From NCBI GenBank assembly GCA_020630175.1, contig JAHDBW010000009.1:1-51733 (forward strand): 51,733 nucleotides of DNA, given 5' to 3'. The notes below the pieces were generated by a model. It made no database searches. It was not told the DNA's origin and saw only the letters and a program-made list of their open reading frames with translations. The translations under genes were made by a program, and so were the position numbers. Origin of the DNA: Anaerolineales bacterium. GTDB lineage: Bacteria > Chloroflexota > Anaerolineae > Anaerolineales > UBA6668. How positions within the stretch are numbered: position 1 is the first letter of the stretch; each line of letters opens with the position of its first letter. Below are positions 8,830 to 17,996 of this stretch, in pieces.

Positions 8830-8952
8830 ACGCGCAAAATTTTACCATTTGCAAAGGCTTACTGGGAGTAGCGGGTATATCGCGCGTGTGAACGACGGTC
8901 AGCCTAGTTTATCGCGGGTCTATCTTTAGCCTTAGCGACCGCATCACAACCC

Positions 8953-11091
8953 TTAGTGCTGGATCAGTACACGCTGCCCAGTCTGGGCTGATTCTAAGGC
9001 TGCGACTGCTGTGGCCGTGGCCAACAGGCCGTCTTTGGCGGTAACTAGCAGCGGGGCGTTGCCTTGAATCGCGTCGACAAAGTTCTCTAAGAGCGCGGCG
9101 TGCCCTTTATCTTGCTTGCGGAGCGACTGCGATTTTCCAGATAGGCCACTGAGCGTGACGGACTTGAAATCATCCAGTACGCCAATTCCACCGCCGCCAA
9201 TCACTTCGATATATTCTTTCGGGTAGCTTGAACTGCCGTGGCCGGTGTAGATCATGGTGCCCGTTGAGCCATCGGCATACGTAACGGTTGCTGTTAGCTC
9301 GTCTAGGTCATTATTTAGCGCTGTTGCGCTCACCGAAACGGGGTCACTATCTACAAACCACATCATCAGGTCAAAGAAGTGGCACCCTTCGCCCACAATG
9401 CGCCCACCGCCAACTGCGGGGTCACGCAGCCAATGGGTGGCTGGCAGCGCACCGGCATTCACGCGACAGAGCACTTGTTTTGGCCCGTTTAGCTTACTAA
9501 CGCTGTTTTTGAGTGTCATTGCAACCGGGCTAAAGCGTCGATTGAAGCCAATGGTGCAAAGCACCTGATTCTTCTCAACAGCGGCTAAGACGTCTTGACA
9601 TTCGGCTAAGGTTAGCCCGAGTGGTTTTTCGACAAAAATATGTTTACCAGCGTTAGCTGCTTGAATGCATTGCTCTGCATGCAAATGATGCCGCGTACTG
9701 ATCAGCACGGCCTGCGTGGCTGCATCTTGCAACGCACCGGTAAAATCGGTAGTGGCATTTGGCGCATTTAGGGCTTCTGCCGCTTGCCGCGCGCTCCCGC
9801 CAGAGCCAGTGATTACATTGGTGGCGTTTACTTTATCGGCCAGCTTATTAAGGTTGGGGATGTGCATCAATTTAGCAAAGTTGCCCGCGCCAACAAGGGC
9901 AATGCCAACCTTGCCTTGATGATTACCTTTTGTGGTAACGCTGGGGTGCCAAACGGTATCTGGTAAGTTTTGCTTAGCGGCATTTGGGTATTGCAGCACG
10001 ACGCCAATCTCATCAGTTTGCGCAACGGCTTTGTAGGCCTCAGGCGCGGTATCAATTGGCTGGCGATGGGTAATGAGCGGCGCAATGTGCAGCTTATCAT
10101 CGGCAATCAATTGCATAAAAGACAGCATATTGCGATTTTCTGTCCAGCGTACATAGCCGGGTGGGAGGTCATAGCCTTTTTCTTCATACAATGGATTGTG
10201 TCGACCTGGCCCATAGGAGCGCGACATCCGCACATCAATCTCTTTGACATAGAAATCACCGCGTTCAAGTTCCATTCCAACTGCACCCACAATGACAATG
10301 CGGCCACGTTCGCGGCACATTTTGAAGGCTTGGTTCATTGGGGCAGAAGACGCAGTTCCGGCGGTGAGAATGACTCCGTCAGCGCCAGCACCATTTGTAA
10401 TTGCCTGCACGGCCTTGACCGCATCAGTATCGCCCGCGTTGATGATGTGCTTCACGCCTAACTCACGTGCTTTGTCTAAGCGGACAGGCGCTAGATCAGT
10501 ACAGATGACTTGGCAGCCGTTTGCCAACAAAATTTGCGCGGTAAGCAGGCCAATTAGGCCGGTTCCGATGACGACGATCGTTTCCCCTAAGGTTGGCTCG
10601 CAGCGCCGCACGCCTTGCATTGCAATGGCCCCAATAGTGGTGAATGCAGCACTTTGATAGTCAACCTCTGCTGGCATGACCGCGACTAAGTTTTGCGGGA
10701 CGGCAATAAACTCTGCGTGGTTGGCAAATCCAAATCCAGCACAGGCCACGCGGTCGCCAACTTTTAGGCCCAGTACATCTGGGGCTACTTCAATAACTTC
10801 ACCCGCTGCGCTATAGCCGGTGGTGAGCCAACTGTCGGCGACATCTTTTACCGCGCCAACCGTTGCACCAACGCCTTGTTGCATCGCAAATTTGACAGTG
10901 TTCAGCACCAAGTGTGGCTCTTTGATGGCACGCCGAATCAGGCTGCCGCCACCTTTGAGCGCGGTGGTTTCTGTTCCGCCAGAAATTACTGAATTATGGA
11001 CGCGTACCAAGACTTGCCCGGCTTTACAGGCGGGAGCTGGAACGTCTTTTACAAGCAGGCTGCCTTTTCCGTCAACGAAAATTTGTTTCAT
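8953..11091 (-). CDS. Bi-domain oxidoreductase: MDR-type dehydrogenase fused to Gfo/Idh/MocA dehydrogenase
   Basis: A 712-residue natural fusion. Residues 1-370 form a medium-chain dehydrogenase with VIGTGLIG (176-181) as the dinucleotide site. The usual zinc-ligand motifs (GHE and the structural Cys cluster) are absent, so this half is probably zinc-independent. Residues 395-712 form a Gfo/Idh/MocA domain with VGAGNFAK (400-407) and the catalytic-region EKP at 488-490. Such fusions occur in polysaccharide loci next to heparinase-like genes, as here, and are presumed to oxidise, reduce or epimerise a sugar nucleotide or glycan residue. ATG at 11091 fits the conserved N-terminus. It has no signal peptide, so it is cytoplasmic. 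The substrate is unknown. Confidence 0.88.
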   Translation of the reverse strand: MKQIFVDGKGSLLVKDVPAPACKAGQVLVRVHNSVISGGTETTALKGGGSLIRRAIKEPHLVLNTVKFAMQQGVGATVGAVKDVADSWLTTGYSAAGEVIEVAPDVLGLKVGDRVACAGFGFANHAEFIAVPQNLVAVMPAEVDYQSAAFTTIGAIAMQGVRRCEPTLGETIVVIGTGLIGLLTAQILLANGCQVICTDLAPVRLDKARELGVKHIINAGDTDAVKAVQAITNGAGADGVILTAGTASSAPMNQAFKMCRERGRIVIVGAVGMELERGDFYVKEIDVRMSRSYGPGRHNPLYEEKGYDLPPGYVRWTENRNMLSFMQLIADDKLHIAPLITHRQPIDTAPEAYKAVAQTDEIGVVLQYPNAAKQNLPDTVWHPSVTTKGNHQGKVGIALVGAGNFAKLMHIPNLNKLADKVNATNVITGSGGSARQAAEALNAPNATTDFTGALQDAATQAVLISTRHHLHAEQCIQAANAGKHIFVEKPLGLTLAECQDVLAAVEKNQVLCTIGFNRRFSPVAMTLKNSVSKLNGPKQVLCRVNAGALPATHWLRDPAVGGGRIVGEGCHFFDLMMWFVDSDPVSVSATALNNDLDELTATVTYADGSTGTMIYTGHGSSSYPKEYIEVIGGGGIGVLDDFKSVTLSGLSGKSQSLRKQDKGHAALLENFVDAIQGNAPLLVTAKDGLLATATAVAALESAQTGQRVLIQH

Positions 11092-11210
11092 AGAGATGTT
11101 GTGAATACAGGTTGATGCATTGCGTGCGATGCAATGTTGTTTTCAATAAGTATAAGGGCTTTGAATTTTACCCACTTCTACCTATGCAGTGTAGTGCAGG
11201 TGTACCAAAT

Positions 11211-13121
11211 TTAGGAGGTGTTGCGCGCCGGTTGCAGAACATGTTGCAACCGCACCTGATCTTGAGCTGCATATTGAAAGGTGGCGCGGATGTTTGGCGT
11301 TCCTACATCATATGCGGGGGTATGCAGCGTGTCTGTCAATGCAATGCCTTTTGTGACGGGTTGCAGCGCTTGAATTTGCAAGTTGGGATAGCCAGCACGC
11401 GCGGAATAGACGCCATCTGTGGTGGGGTTCACAGGGCCGGGCGCAAAATGGAAGTGAACGTTGATTGTATCTGCTTGAAATGCCGCTGTTTTTTTGAGGG
11501 TATCTGTAATACAGAGCGTGCTGTCTGCCTGTAACTGCCAGTGCCGGGTATGTTGCCAATAGTCAGTTTGGATGCTGACCGTTGCGGCGTGAGCGCTGGT
11601 TTCAAATTGCGTAATTTTTAGATCAGCGTGTAGCCGAAAGAGCTGGGCTGGCAGTCGGTTGAGTTCATATGCATCAAATTGAACGGTGTTGTGTGCGGCA
11701 GTTTTTCGCTGCTGATTACGCAAGCTGGGATCACCGGTGTAATTTCCCGTGCCACTATCGACTAACAGGCGCGTTTGCCCAATGCAAAGCGTAAAGCTAA
11801 GCGCATCATTGTGGCCGTGGCCGCCCCAACCAGCGGTGCCAGTGTTACCAGCCGTTAGGGCCACTGTCAGTAACGGCGTTTCAGGCCGGGTTAGAATGGC
11901 CCATTTGGCATCTGGTAGCGCAGCAGATTGGCCGGCTGCTGCTGCGGGTTGCACTGTGTGACCAAAAAGCCAAACGGCGGCTTGCTGGCGGGCAAGTGGC
12001 ATTGGTGGTGCGGCAAGTTCTAGCAGCGCCTGCCCTTGTGCTAAGACTCCTAGAGGGTCTTGCCGCGTAGGTAGCATTTCACGGTCTGCTTCCAAGGCTA
12101 ACCAGCGGCCCGAATCGCTATCCCCAAAGACTGGCAATTGGCCGTCTGGCAGCAAGAGTTGACGACAGGCGTGCAACATTTTTTTTGCTGTGTCTACAAG
12201 GGTGCTTGGGAGTGTGAGCGAATACTGCTGCATCACCCACAGCGTTTGAATCAGCATTTCACTATCAAGGACATGGTAGCTAGTGCTGCCTTCATAGGCG
12301 CAGCCATCCGGCAGGATTTGCTTTGCTAAATCGCCCGCTAAGACGTGAAGGCCACGCGTTAGCCATGCGTTTGCAGCGGGTAATGGCGCAAAGTAGGCAC
12401 CGAGCCAAATCAGCCCGCAGGCATCGGCGAGTAAGTGATTGGTGCGGGGCCAAGCAAGCTCTAAATGTTGATAAATAAAATTAGCATGGGCAACTAGGGT
12501 TCGGCTGGCCTGTCGCTGCAAGTCTGTGGGGAGCGTGCGCAGGCCACCAAACAGGCTAAGCGCCACAATCCAATTGGCGCTGCGGATGGCGGCTTCCATT
12601 GGGTTTTTCCAATGAATGCCAGTCGCAACTGGATTTTCTGTGAGCCAGTGCTGTAGTTGGGTTTCAAACGCAGTTTTGTAACGTGGGTCTTGCGTGAGTG
12701 CATAGCCTTGGCCTAAGGTGACCCAATGATGACAGCGTGCCAATTCCCACGGGCGTTTGATGTCACTGCCAGCGGTGGCGGGCTTGTTTGTTGCCCAATC
12801 GAAGCCGGTTTTGTAATCTGTGGTCCAGCTGAACGGCGTTGGTAACGGTAAGCTGCTATGCCCCAAAATATCTAGCTTGTTATTGAGGATCGCAGCACAT
12901 TTTTGTAATAGTGCTGGTGTGAGGTCTGGGAAATGCTGTTGAAAGACAGCTGCGTGTGCGGCAATTGGCAGCGGCTGGGACGTTTCCAGCCAGCCGTTTA
13001 GCGCGGTATCACTAACAATTTGCGGCTTAGGCTTGAGCCCAAACCGATACTGTAGCTGATGTTGCCCAATCCCAGCCCAAGCCCAAAGCGGGGGCAACTC
13101 TCGTAGCCAAGCGGGCGTCAT
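11211..13121 (-). CDS. Heparinase II/III-like (alginate lyase family) protein
   Basis: A 636-residue protein of the heparinase II/III family. Residues about 60-380 are a helical toroid with WKNPMEAAIRSANW, RTNHLLAD (226-233) and YEGSTSYH (277-284). The C-terminal beta-sandwich has GGHGHNDALSF (433-443) and DSGTGNYTGDPSLRN followed by TAAHNTVQFD. Known members cleave acidic polysaccharides by beta-elimination. There is no signal peptide, so the protein appears cytoplasmic, which is odd for a lyase. In synthesis loci it may be a modifying enzyme such as a uronyl epimerase or quality-control lyase. Its ATG overlaps the upstream GT4 stop (ATGA), showing coupling. The 119 bases between its stop and the bi-domain gene hold no gene. 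Confidence 0.87.
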   Translation of the reverse strand: MTPAWLRELPPLWAWAGIGQHQLQYRFGLKPKPQIVSDTALNGWLETSQPLPIAAHAAVFQQHFPDLTPALLQKCAAILNNKLDILGHSSLPLPTPFSWTTDYKTGFDWATNKPATAGSDIKRPWELARCHHWVTLGQGYALTQDPRYKTAFETQLQHWLTENPVATGIHWKNPMEAAIRSANWIVALSLFGGLRTLPTDLQRQASRTLVAHANFIYQHLELAWPRTNHLLADACGLIWLGAYFAPLPAANAWLTRGLHVLAGDLAKQILPDGCAYEGSTSYHVLDSEMLIQTLWVMQQYSLTLPSTLVDTAKKMLHACRQLLLPDGQLPVFGDSDSGRWLALEADREMLPTRQDPLGVLAQGQALLELAAPPMPLARQQAAVWLFGHTVQPAAAAGQSAALPDAKWAILTRPETPLLTVALTAGNTGTAGWGGHGHNDALSFTLCIGQTRLLVDSGTGNYTGDPSLRNQQRKTAAHNTVQFDAYELNRLPAQLFRLHADLKITQFETSAHAATVSIQTDYWQHTRHWQLQADSTLCITDTLKKTAAFQADTINVHFHFAPGPVNPTTDGVYSARAGYPNLQIQALQPVTKGIALTDTLHTPAYDVGTPNIRATFQYAAQDQVRLQHVLQPARNTS

Positions 13122-14353
13122 GACGTTGCTGGGTTGAATATTTCGTCGTAAACGGCGAAGGTCCGGGCTGCGTTTTTATGCGCTTCGAATTTTTCACGTG
13201 CGAAGGTGTAGGCGTTGGCGCCCATTTCTTCTGTCAAATCTGGTGATTTGAGGATGGCAATGATCTTTTCTGCCAAGTCTTGTGGGTCGTTGGGGTTAGC
13301 AAGGTAGCCGGTTTTACCGTCGATGACAAGCTCTTGCGGCCCACCTAAGTTGGATGCAACCACGGGTTTACCCATTGCGGCGGCTTCAATAACCGGCCTG
13401 GCAAAGTGCGGCACAACCGATGGAAAGACGAGCAGGTCAGAGGCGGCTAAGACGTTTGGCACATCAGAGCGCACGCCAATAAAGCGCACATAGCCGTTGG
13501 CAATTGCTTCGGTTGCGGCCTGCATGACTTTGCGGTCGTATTGATCAATGCGGCCGAGTTTGCGTAACCACGCTTCAAAGGGCTGTGAGGCACCAATTCG
13601 TGGCTTAGGACCGGCAATCAGAATGCGGGTGTTTGGCAGCGCTTTTTTGATCGTGCTCAAGGCTTGAATCAGGGGCAACGTGCCTTTTGGGCTAGACGAT
13701 CCGCCTAACATCAAGATGACGTTTTGCGATGGCGTAAGTCCGAGCTTTTTACGCGCGGCTAGTTGATCTAACTTATGGTCAAATTTTTCAAAATCAACAA
13801 AGTTGTGAATGACGCGAATATTGTCATTGGGATGCTGTTGATTGGCATCATTTTGTGAAATGGCGACTACGCGTGTGGCTTTGTCTCGGACTTGATTTTG
13901 CAGCCAGCGGCGCCGGATGCCAAAGTAGCCGTGTGCGAGCGGTTCGCGAATATGCCAAACCACGGGCACGCCTTCAGCATGGGCGGCATAAGCGCCGGTG
14001 ACCAAGGTTGAGGCGTTTAGATGTACTAAGTCTGGTTTGTACTGCTGAATGTAACGTCGCATTGCGCGGACAGAAGGCCAGAATTTCAAGACCTTTTCTG
14101 GCAGTTGCCAAGCAAGCGCGTTGCCATACCAAACCAATTCTGTGTGACTGAAGTCTGAGATATCTGGCGTTACAACGGCTTCGACGCCAGCGGCCTTGTA
14201 TAAATCTACAACCGGGCCGGGACGCGTGACAAGCACAATTGGTTCATACTTTTGCCGATCTAATTCTTCTAGTAGAAATAGCAAGCTGAGCGGTGCGCCG
14301 CCAATAGCGCCGCCATGATGTAAATATAGGATGCGTTTACGCGCGTTAGCCAT
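13118..14353 (-). CDS. GT4-family glycosyltransferase
   Basis: A 411-residue GT-B enzyme. ILYLHHGGAIGGAPLSLLF opens the acceptor domain, LVHLNAS and VWHIREPLAHGYFG follow, and the donor domain has LMLGGSSSPKGTLPL and VVASNLGGPQELVIDGKTGYL. In the donor motif PHFARPVIEAAAMGKP the second Glu of E-x7-E is present but the first is replaced, as in a subset of GT4 proteins. ATG at 14353 overlaps the upstream AsnB-like stop by 8 bases; the TTG one codon earlier is disfavoured. Overlaps on both sides place it firmly between the AsnB-like and heparinase-like genes. Donor sugar unknown. Confidence 0.88.
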   Translation of the reverse strand: MANARKRILYLHHGGAIGGAPLSLLFLLEELDRQKYEPIVLVTRPGPVVDLYKAAGVEAVVTPDISDFSHTELVWYGNALAWQLPEKVLKFWPSVRAMRRYIQQYKPDLVHLNASTLVTGAYAAHAEGVPVVWHIREPLAHGYFGIRRRWLQNQVRDKATRVVAISQNDANQQHPNDNIRVIHNFVDFEKFDHKLDQLAARKKLGLTPSQNVILMLGGSSSPKGTLPLIQALSTIKKALPNTRILIAGPKPRIGASQPFEAWLRKLGRIDQYDRKVMQAATEAIANGYVRFIGVRSDVPNVLAASDLLVFPSVVPHFARPVIEAAAMGKPVVASNLGGPQELVIDGKTGYLANPNDPQDLAEKIIAILKSPDLTEEMGANAYTFAREKFEAHKNAARTFAVYDEIFNPATS

Positions 14354-16214
14354 CAATAAAGTCTCGTTGCCAGAGTTCTAGCATGACAAATGCCCAAACG
14401 TGCATGTATACACCTTGGCCGTTGTAGAAATTATCTTTGATATTTGAAATTGCGCTCGCGTCAAATAACCCGCGTCGGTTGACACTGGTTGTTGATAGGG
14501 TGTCTTCAACGACATCGCGCAGTTCGTTTTTGAGCCAGTTGGTAATTGGCATCTCAAAGCCTTGCTTTTTACGGTGCACAATTTCAGCTGGAATTAGGCC
14601 GTCTAGCGCCTCAACGAGTAATGCCTTAGGACTGTTGCCAGAGAGTTTATAGTCGCCGGGCAGGCCAACCACATACTCAACGAGTTCATGGTCGATTAGC
14701 GGCACGCGCAGTTCTAAGGAGTGTGCCATGCTCATTGCATCGCTGTCGCGGAGTAACGTGCGGGACATATATCCTTGTAACTCGAGGCGCGAAATCTGAT
14801 TGACAAGATCGGCATCTTGCGCCCAGAAAGGGTGCAGACTGGCTAATGGATCTAACGCTGGAGGTGTTTGCAGCAGTTGTGCGCGCTGCGTGGCATCAAA
14901 TAGGGTGCGCGTTTGTGCGTAGCGGGTAAGCGTGCTGCCGCTTAGATAGCTCGGCAATTTGCGCAGACCGGCGCGTCCTGTGAGCTGGCCCGCCTGCCCA
15001 AGCATTGCGGCAAGCGGAGACTGGATTGCAGTTGGCAAGCCTTGCCATCGAGCGGCGTATTGTGCGTGCTGGGGCAGCGTTCTAAATTGTGGATAGCCCG
15101 CAAATAATTCGTCACCACCTAGGCCAGATAAGGCCACCTTGACATGCTGCGCCGTTGCTTGTGAGACAAGAAACGTGTTGAGACCATCGCCCGAAGGCTG
15201 GTCAATGCCATGCACAATGGCACTGAGGTTGTCTCTAACATCAGCTCCAGACACAATCACTTCCGTATGATCTGTATCAAAGCGTTGGGCCGTTTGGCGT
15301 GCAAAGCTAAGCTCGTCTAAACCGGCTCCTTCGCGTGTAAATCCAATGGAAAATGTCTTGAGCTGCTGCCCGCTGAGCTTGCTCATTAGGGCCACAATCG
15401 CAGATGAATCAATCCCGCCAGATAGAAATGCGCCAACGGGCACATCAGCAATCATCCGCAGGCGGATGGCATCGTGTAATAGTGTCCGAATGTGCGTCAC
15501 CGCTTCTGCTCGGCTGTGCCCGTGCGGGTTTATTGCAGTTGGCAACTGCCAATAGCGTTGGATGGCTAGGGTGCCGTCTTTGAGCGTTAGGCTATGACCG
15601 GGCGGTAAGGCTTCAATGCCGGCAATTGCCGTGTGCGGCGCCGGAATAGAATAAAAGGCGAGATATAAATTTAGCGCCTGCGGGTTGAGCTGACGCTTGA
15701 CTAGTCCGGTGCTAAGTATGCTTTTGAGCTCTGAGCCAAAGACAATGCCTTGGCCAACTTTGGCGTAATAGAGCGGTTTGATGCCGAGCCGATCACGCGC
15801 GGCAAAGAGCGTGTTTTTCTTACGGTCCCAGATTGCCAATGAGAACATGCCCCGCAAGCGCTCTAGGCAGCGTTCGCCCCATGTTACATAAGACTGCAAA
15901 ATCACTTCTGTGTCTGAATCAGACCGGAAGGTTACGCCTAGTGCTGCTAAGTCTGCGCGGATTTCTGCGAAATTGTAGACTTCGCCATTGTAAGCAATGA
16001 TGTAGTCACCGTGCTCGGTTTGCATGGGCATGTGCCCGGCTGGTGACAGGTCAATAATTGCTAGACGGGCACTAATCAGCGTGACCGGCGTTGGGTCGAT
16101 TTGCGACCAATTGCCGTTGTCATCCGGACCACGGTGATGCAGCGCTTTCACGCCAGCCGCAGTGACCGCGGCTGCGTTGTGCGGCACATTAGCGATGCCT
16201 AGAAATCCACACAT
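14346..16214 (-). CDS. AsnB-like glutamine-dependent amidotransferase (second paralogue)
   Basis: A 622-residue two-domain asparagine-synthetase-like protein. Cys2 (MCGFLGIANV) is the glutaminase nucleophile, HRGPDDNG and AYNGEVYNF bind glutamine, and the synthetase domain has SGGIDSS at 266-272 and LSGLGGDELFAGYPQF. It is clearly diverged from the paralogue at 3098-4981, so this is not a recent duplication. Start ATG 16214 shares a base with the upstream stop (TAATG). It precedes a GT4 with which it overlaps by 8 bases; the 4-6 kb region has the same gene types in the opposite order. It probably amidates a sugar carboxylate or another glycan precursor; asparagine synthesis itself cannot be excluded. 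Confidence 0.9.
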   Translation of the reverse strand: MCGFLGIANVPHNAAAVTAAGVKALHHRGPDDNGNWSQIDPTPVTLISARLAIIDLSPAGHMPMQTEHGDYIIAYNGEVYNFAEIRADLAALGVTFRSDSDTEVILQSYVTWGERCLERLRGMFSLAIWDRKKNTLFAARDRLGIKPLYYAKVGQGIVFGSELKSILSTGLVKRQLNPQALNLYLAFYSIPAPHTAIAGIEALPPGHSLTLKDGTLAIQRYWQLPTAINPHGHSRAEAVTHIRTLLHDAIRLRMIADVPVGAFLSGGIDSSAIVALMSKLSGQQLKTFSIGFTREGAGLDELSFARQTAQRFDTDHTEVIVSGADVRDNLSAIVHGIDQPSGDGLNTFLVSQATAQHVKVALSGLGGDELFAGYPQFRTLPQHAQYAARWQGLPTAIQSPLAAMLGQAGQLTGRAGLRKLPSYLSGSTLTRYAQTRTLFDATQRAQLLQTPPALDPLASLHPFWAQDADLVNQISRLELQGYMSRTLLRDSDAMSMAHSLELRVPLIDHELVEYVVGLPGDYKLSGNSPKALLVEALDGLIPAEIVHRKKQGFEMPITNWLKNELRDVVEDTLSTTSVNRRGLFDASAISNIKDNFYNGQGVYMHVWAFVMLELWQRDFIDG

Positions 16215-17428
16215 TATGAAGACATCCTTTTTGCCAAAAAAGGTCGTTTGGCTATAAATTGCAACCCCTCACTAAAAACCCACAGCCCCAACATAATTAG
16301 AAATGGTGCACTTGGAATGCTGTATCGCACTGTATTGTGCTCAAACACAGAAGAGGCAGCGACAAGAATTACCATTGCAATTCCAGAAAAAAGAATCAAT
16401 AAGGCATTGGGTAAGCTTAGGCGTTGTACAAAATAGCGCAAAATGAAAAAGCCTATGACTAGTCCTATTATGATTGCTACTAAGTAGAGTGGTTGTAACA
16501 GGGTGCCTAACTTTTCGATTGAGATCGGATTGTTCGCTTCTACAAATTTGATTTGTTTTTCTTCAGAATTTTCCCAAATCGTGATGTATCCGAAATAGAA
16601 GTTAGTGGGTATCCACGTTAGGAAGTGTGAAAACTGTAAGGCAACAGTTTTGTAAATTGACACATATAGAATCTGCGCGTAATAAATCGCGAAGAATGTG
16701 CACAGCCAAACAATGAGTGCTCTAAATCGCCATGTCATAAAGACGGCAGCGAAGATTACAAAAATTACTGGGACTTGCTGAATTCTAAATAAAGCAATCA
16801 GGGCGCAGCTAATAGCGCAGCCAATTAGCGCAAGTGTGGAATTTGTGTTCGCAAACCTAGCAGCAAAATATACGCCCGTGATGCCACAAAATGTTGTGAT
16901 TCCGTCTGGCAAAATAACGAGCCAAGCGACCAAAGGGACATTGACCATTCTTAGGATTGCTGCGTTTGGGTGAACAACTAATATCCCCCAAAAGATAATC
17001 GGCAGCACTGCCCAGATAGCGGCTGATGCTAAGGCAACTAAATTATTTTTCGTGACTTCCCGTGCCATAACATATAGCGCGATGACAGATAGGCTACCTA
17101 GCCCAGCGCCAAGCGTTGGTACAGTGATCGACAGAATAGTCTCATAACTGGAGGCCATTCCTAACTTAATCGCCATCGCTAACAGGGCTGGGAATCCGAC
17201 TTGAATTGAGAACAGTTCAGAGAAATCACCTGTGGCAATGTTTTCTGCGAATTGATAATAGTAATTCTGGTCACCACCATGGTGAAAATAGTAGCCAATA
17301 TGCGAATCTAAAGCGGGTATGCCTAAGACTAATAGAATAACAATTAGCAATCGGGTTAGCGTAAAGCCTAGGGCAAATGCAGTGGCGTGGTTGGATAGAT
17401 AATGGATTATGGTGTTGAGTTTAGACAT
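16214..17428 (-). CDS. Multi-TM membrane protein, candidate GT-C glycosyltransferase
   Basis: A 404-residue protein with about ten predicted membrane helices and little else. After TM1 the loop GYYFHHGGDQNYYYQFAENI contains an acidic residue where GT-C glycosyltransferases carry their catalytic Asp, and FSIQVGFPALLAMAI resembles the GT39-type continuation. I do not recognise the family with certainty. Polymerase (Wzy) is an alternative, because the locus otherwise lacks one, but no Wzy signature is evident. Its start overlaps the acyltransferase stop by 8 bases and its stop overlaps the AsnB-like start, so it is co-translated with glycan genes. The base composition is more A/T-rich than the genes beside it. 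Confidence 0.65.
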   Translation of the reverse strand: MSKLNTIIHYLSNHATAFALGFTLTRLLIVILLVLGIPALDSHIGYYFHHGGDQNYYYQFAENIATGDFSELFSIQVGFPALLAMAIKLGMASSYETILSITVPTLGAGLGSLSVIALYVMAREVTKNNLVALASAAIWAVLPIIFWGILVVHPNAAILRMVNVPLVAWLVILPDGITTFCGITGVYFAARFANTNSTLALIGCAISCALIALFRIQQVPVIFVIFAAVFMTWRFRALIVWLCTFFAIYYAQILYVSIYKTVALQFSHFLTWIPTNFYFGYITIWENSEEKQIKFVEANNPISIEKLGTLLQPLYLVAIIIGLVIGFFILRYFVQRLSLPNALLILFSGIAMVILVAASSVFEHNTVRYSIPSAPFLIMLGLWVFSEGLQFIAKRPFLAKRMSS

Positions 17429-17990
17429 ACCAAGGCCCCTTGGTTACCACTGCATTGATGGTCTTGGTGCCGCGTTCGCGTAGAACTCTAGCAGGCTGAC
17501 CGGCGACAATCATGCCGTCTGGGACGTCTTTGGTGACAATTGACCCAGCGGCAACAACGGCGGCGCGGCCAATCGTTACGCCGGGCAGGATCATGGCGCG
17601 GGAGCCAATCCAAGCGTGTTTTTTGATATGAATAGGGGCGTTGCGGCGCGTAAAGTCTGGATCGTCTGGATCATGATCTGACGTGTATAGCTCTACGCGA
17701 TGGCCGAAGACAACATGGTCTTCTATCGTAATAGCGTCGCCAACGACCCAGAATGAATCGTAAGGAATAGAGACATGATTACCAATGCTGATTTCGTGGA
17801 ACTTATCGCCTGTGAACTTAGCACCGCGCCAGATGTTGGTGTCCGTGCCGATTTGCATCTTTTGAAAGCGGCGGTAATAGAAATAACGCAGTGGGGCAAT
17901 CGGTAAACGGCTGATCACGTCATTTAAGACCCAGTCGCGCAATAGCCCGACAATTGGAATGGCAAGGTAAATATTTAACCAGCGGCGCAT
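17421..17990 (-). CDS. Left-handed beta-helix (hexapeptide repeat) acyltransferase
   Basis: A 189-residue protein of the WbbJ/LacA-like O-acetyltransferase group. Hexapeptide-type turns run from about residue 60 to 165, for example ISIGNHVSIP, ITIEDHVVFG, AWIGSRAMILPGVTIGRAAVVAAGSIVT. The SDHDPDDPDFTRRNAPIHI segment with its histidine is the usual catalytic extension. It probably O- or N-acetylates a sugar from acetyl-CoA. It lies 6 bases after the flippase gene and overlaps the next membrane protein by 8 bases. ATG at 17990 is the only good start. Confidence 0.87.
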   Translation of the reverse strand: MRRWLNIYLAIPIVGLLRDWVLNDVISRLPIAPLRYFYYRRFQKMQIGTDTNIWRGAKFTGDKFHEISIGNHVSIPYDSFWVVGDAITIEDHVVFGHRVELYTSDHDPDDPDFTRRNAPIHIKKHAWIGSRAMILPGVTIGRAAVVAAGSIVTKDVPDGMIVAGQPARVLRERGTKTINAVVTKGPWYV

Positions 17991-17996
17991 AGAGGT

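Noticed and set aside
9970-10461. Plus-strand frame of 163 residues
   Set aside because: It lies entirely within the well-supported bi-domain oxidoreductase on the other strand and resembles nothing.
11118-11136. Small hairpin CATTGC/GCAATG between heparinase-like and bi-domain genes
   Set aside because: Only 6 bp with a 7-base loop and no T-run; not enough to call a terminator or operator.
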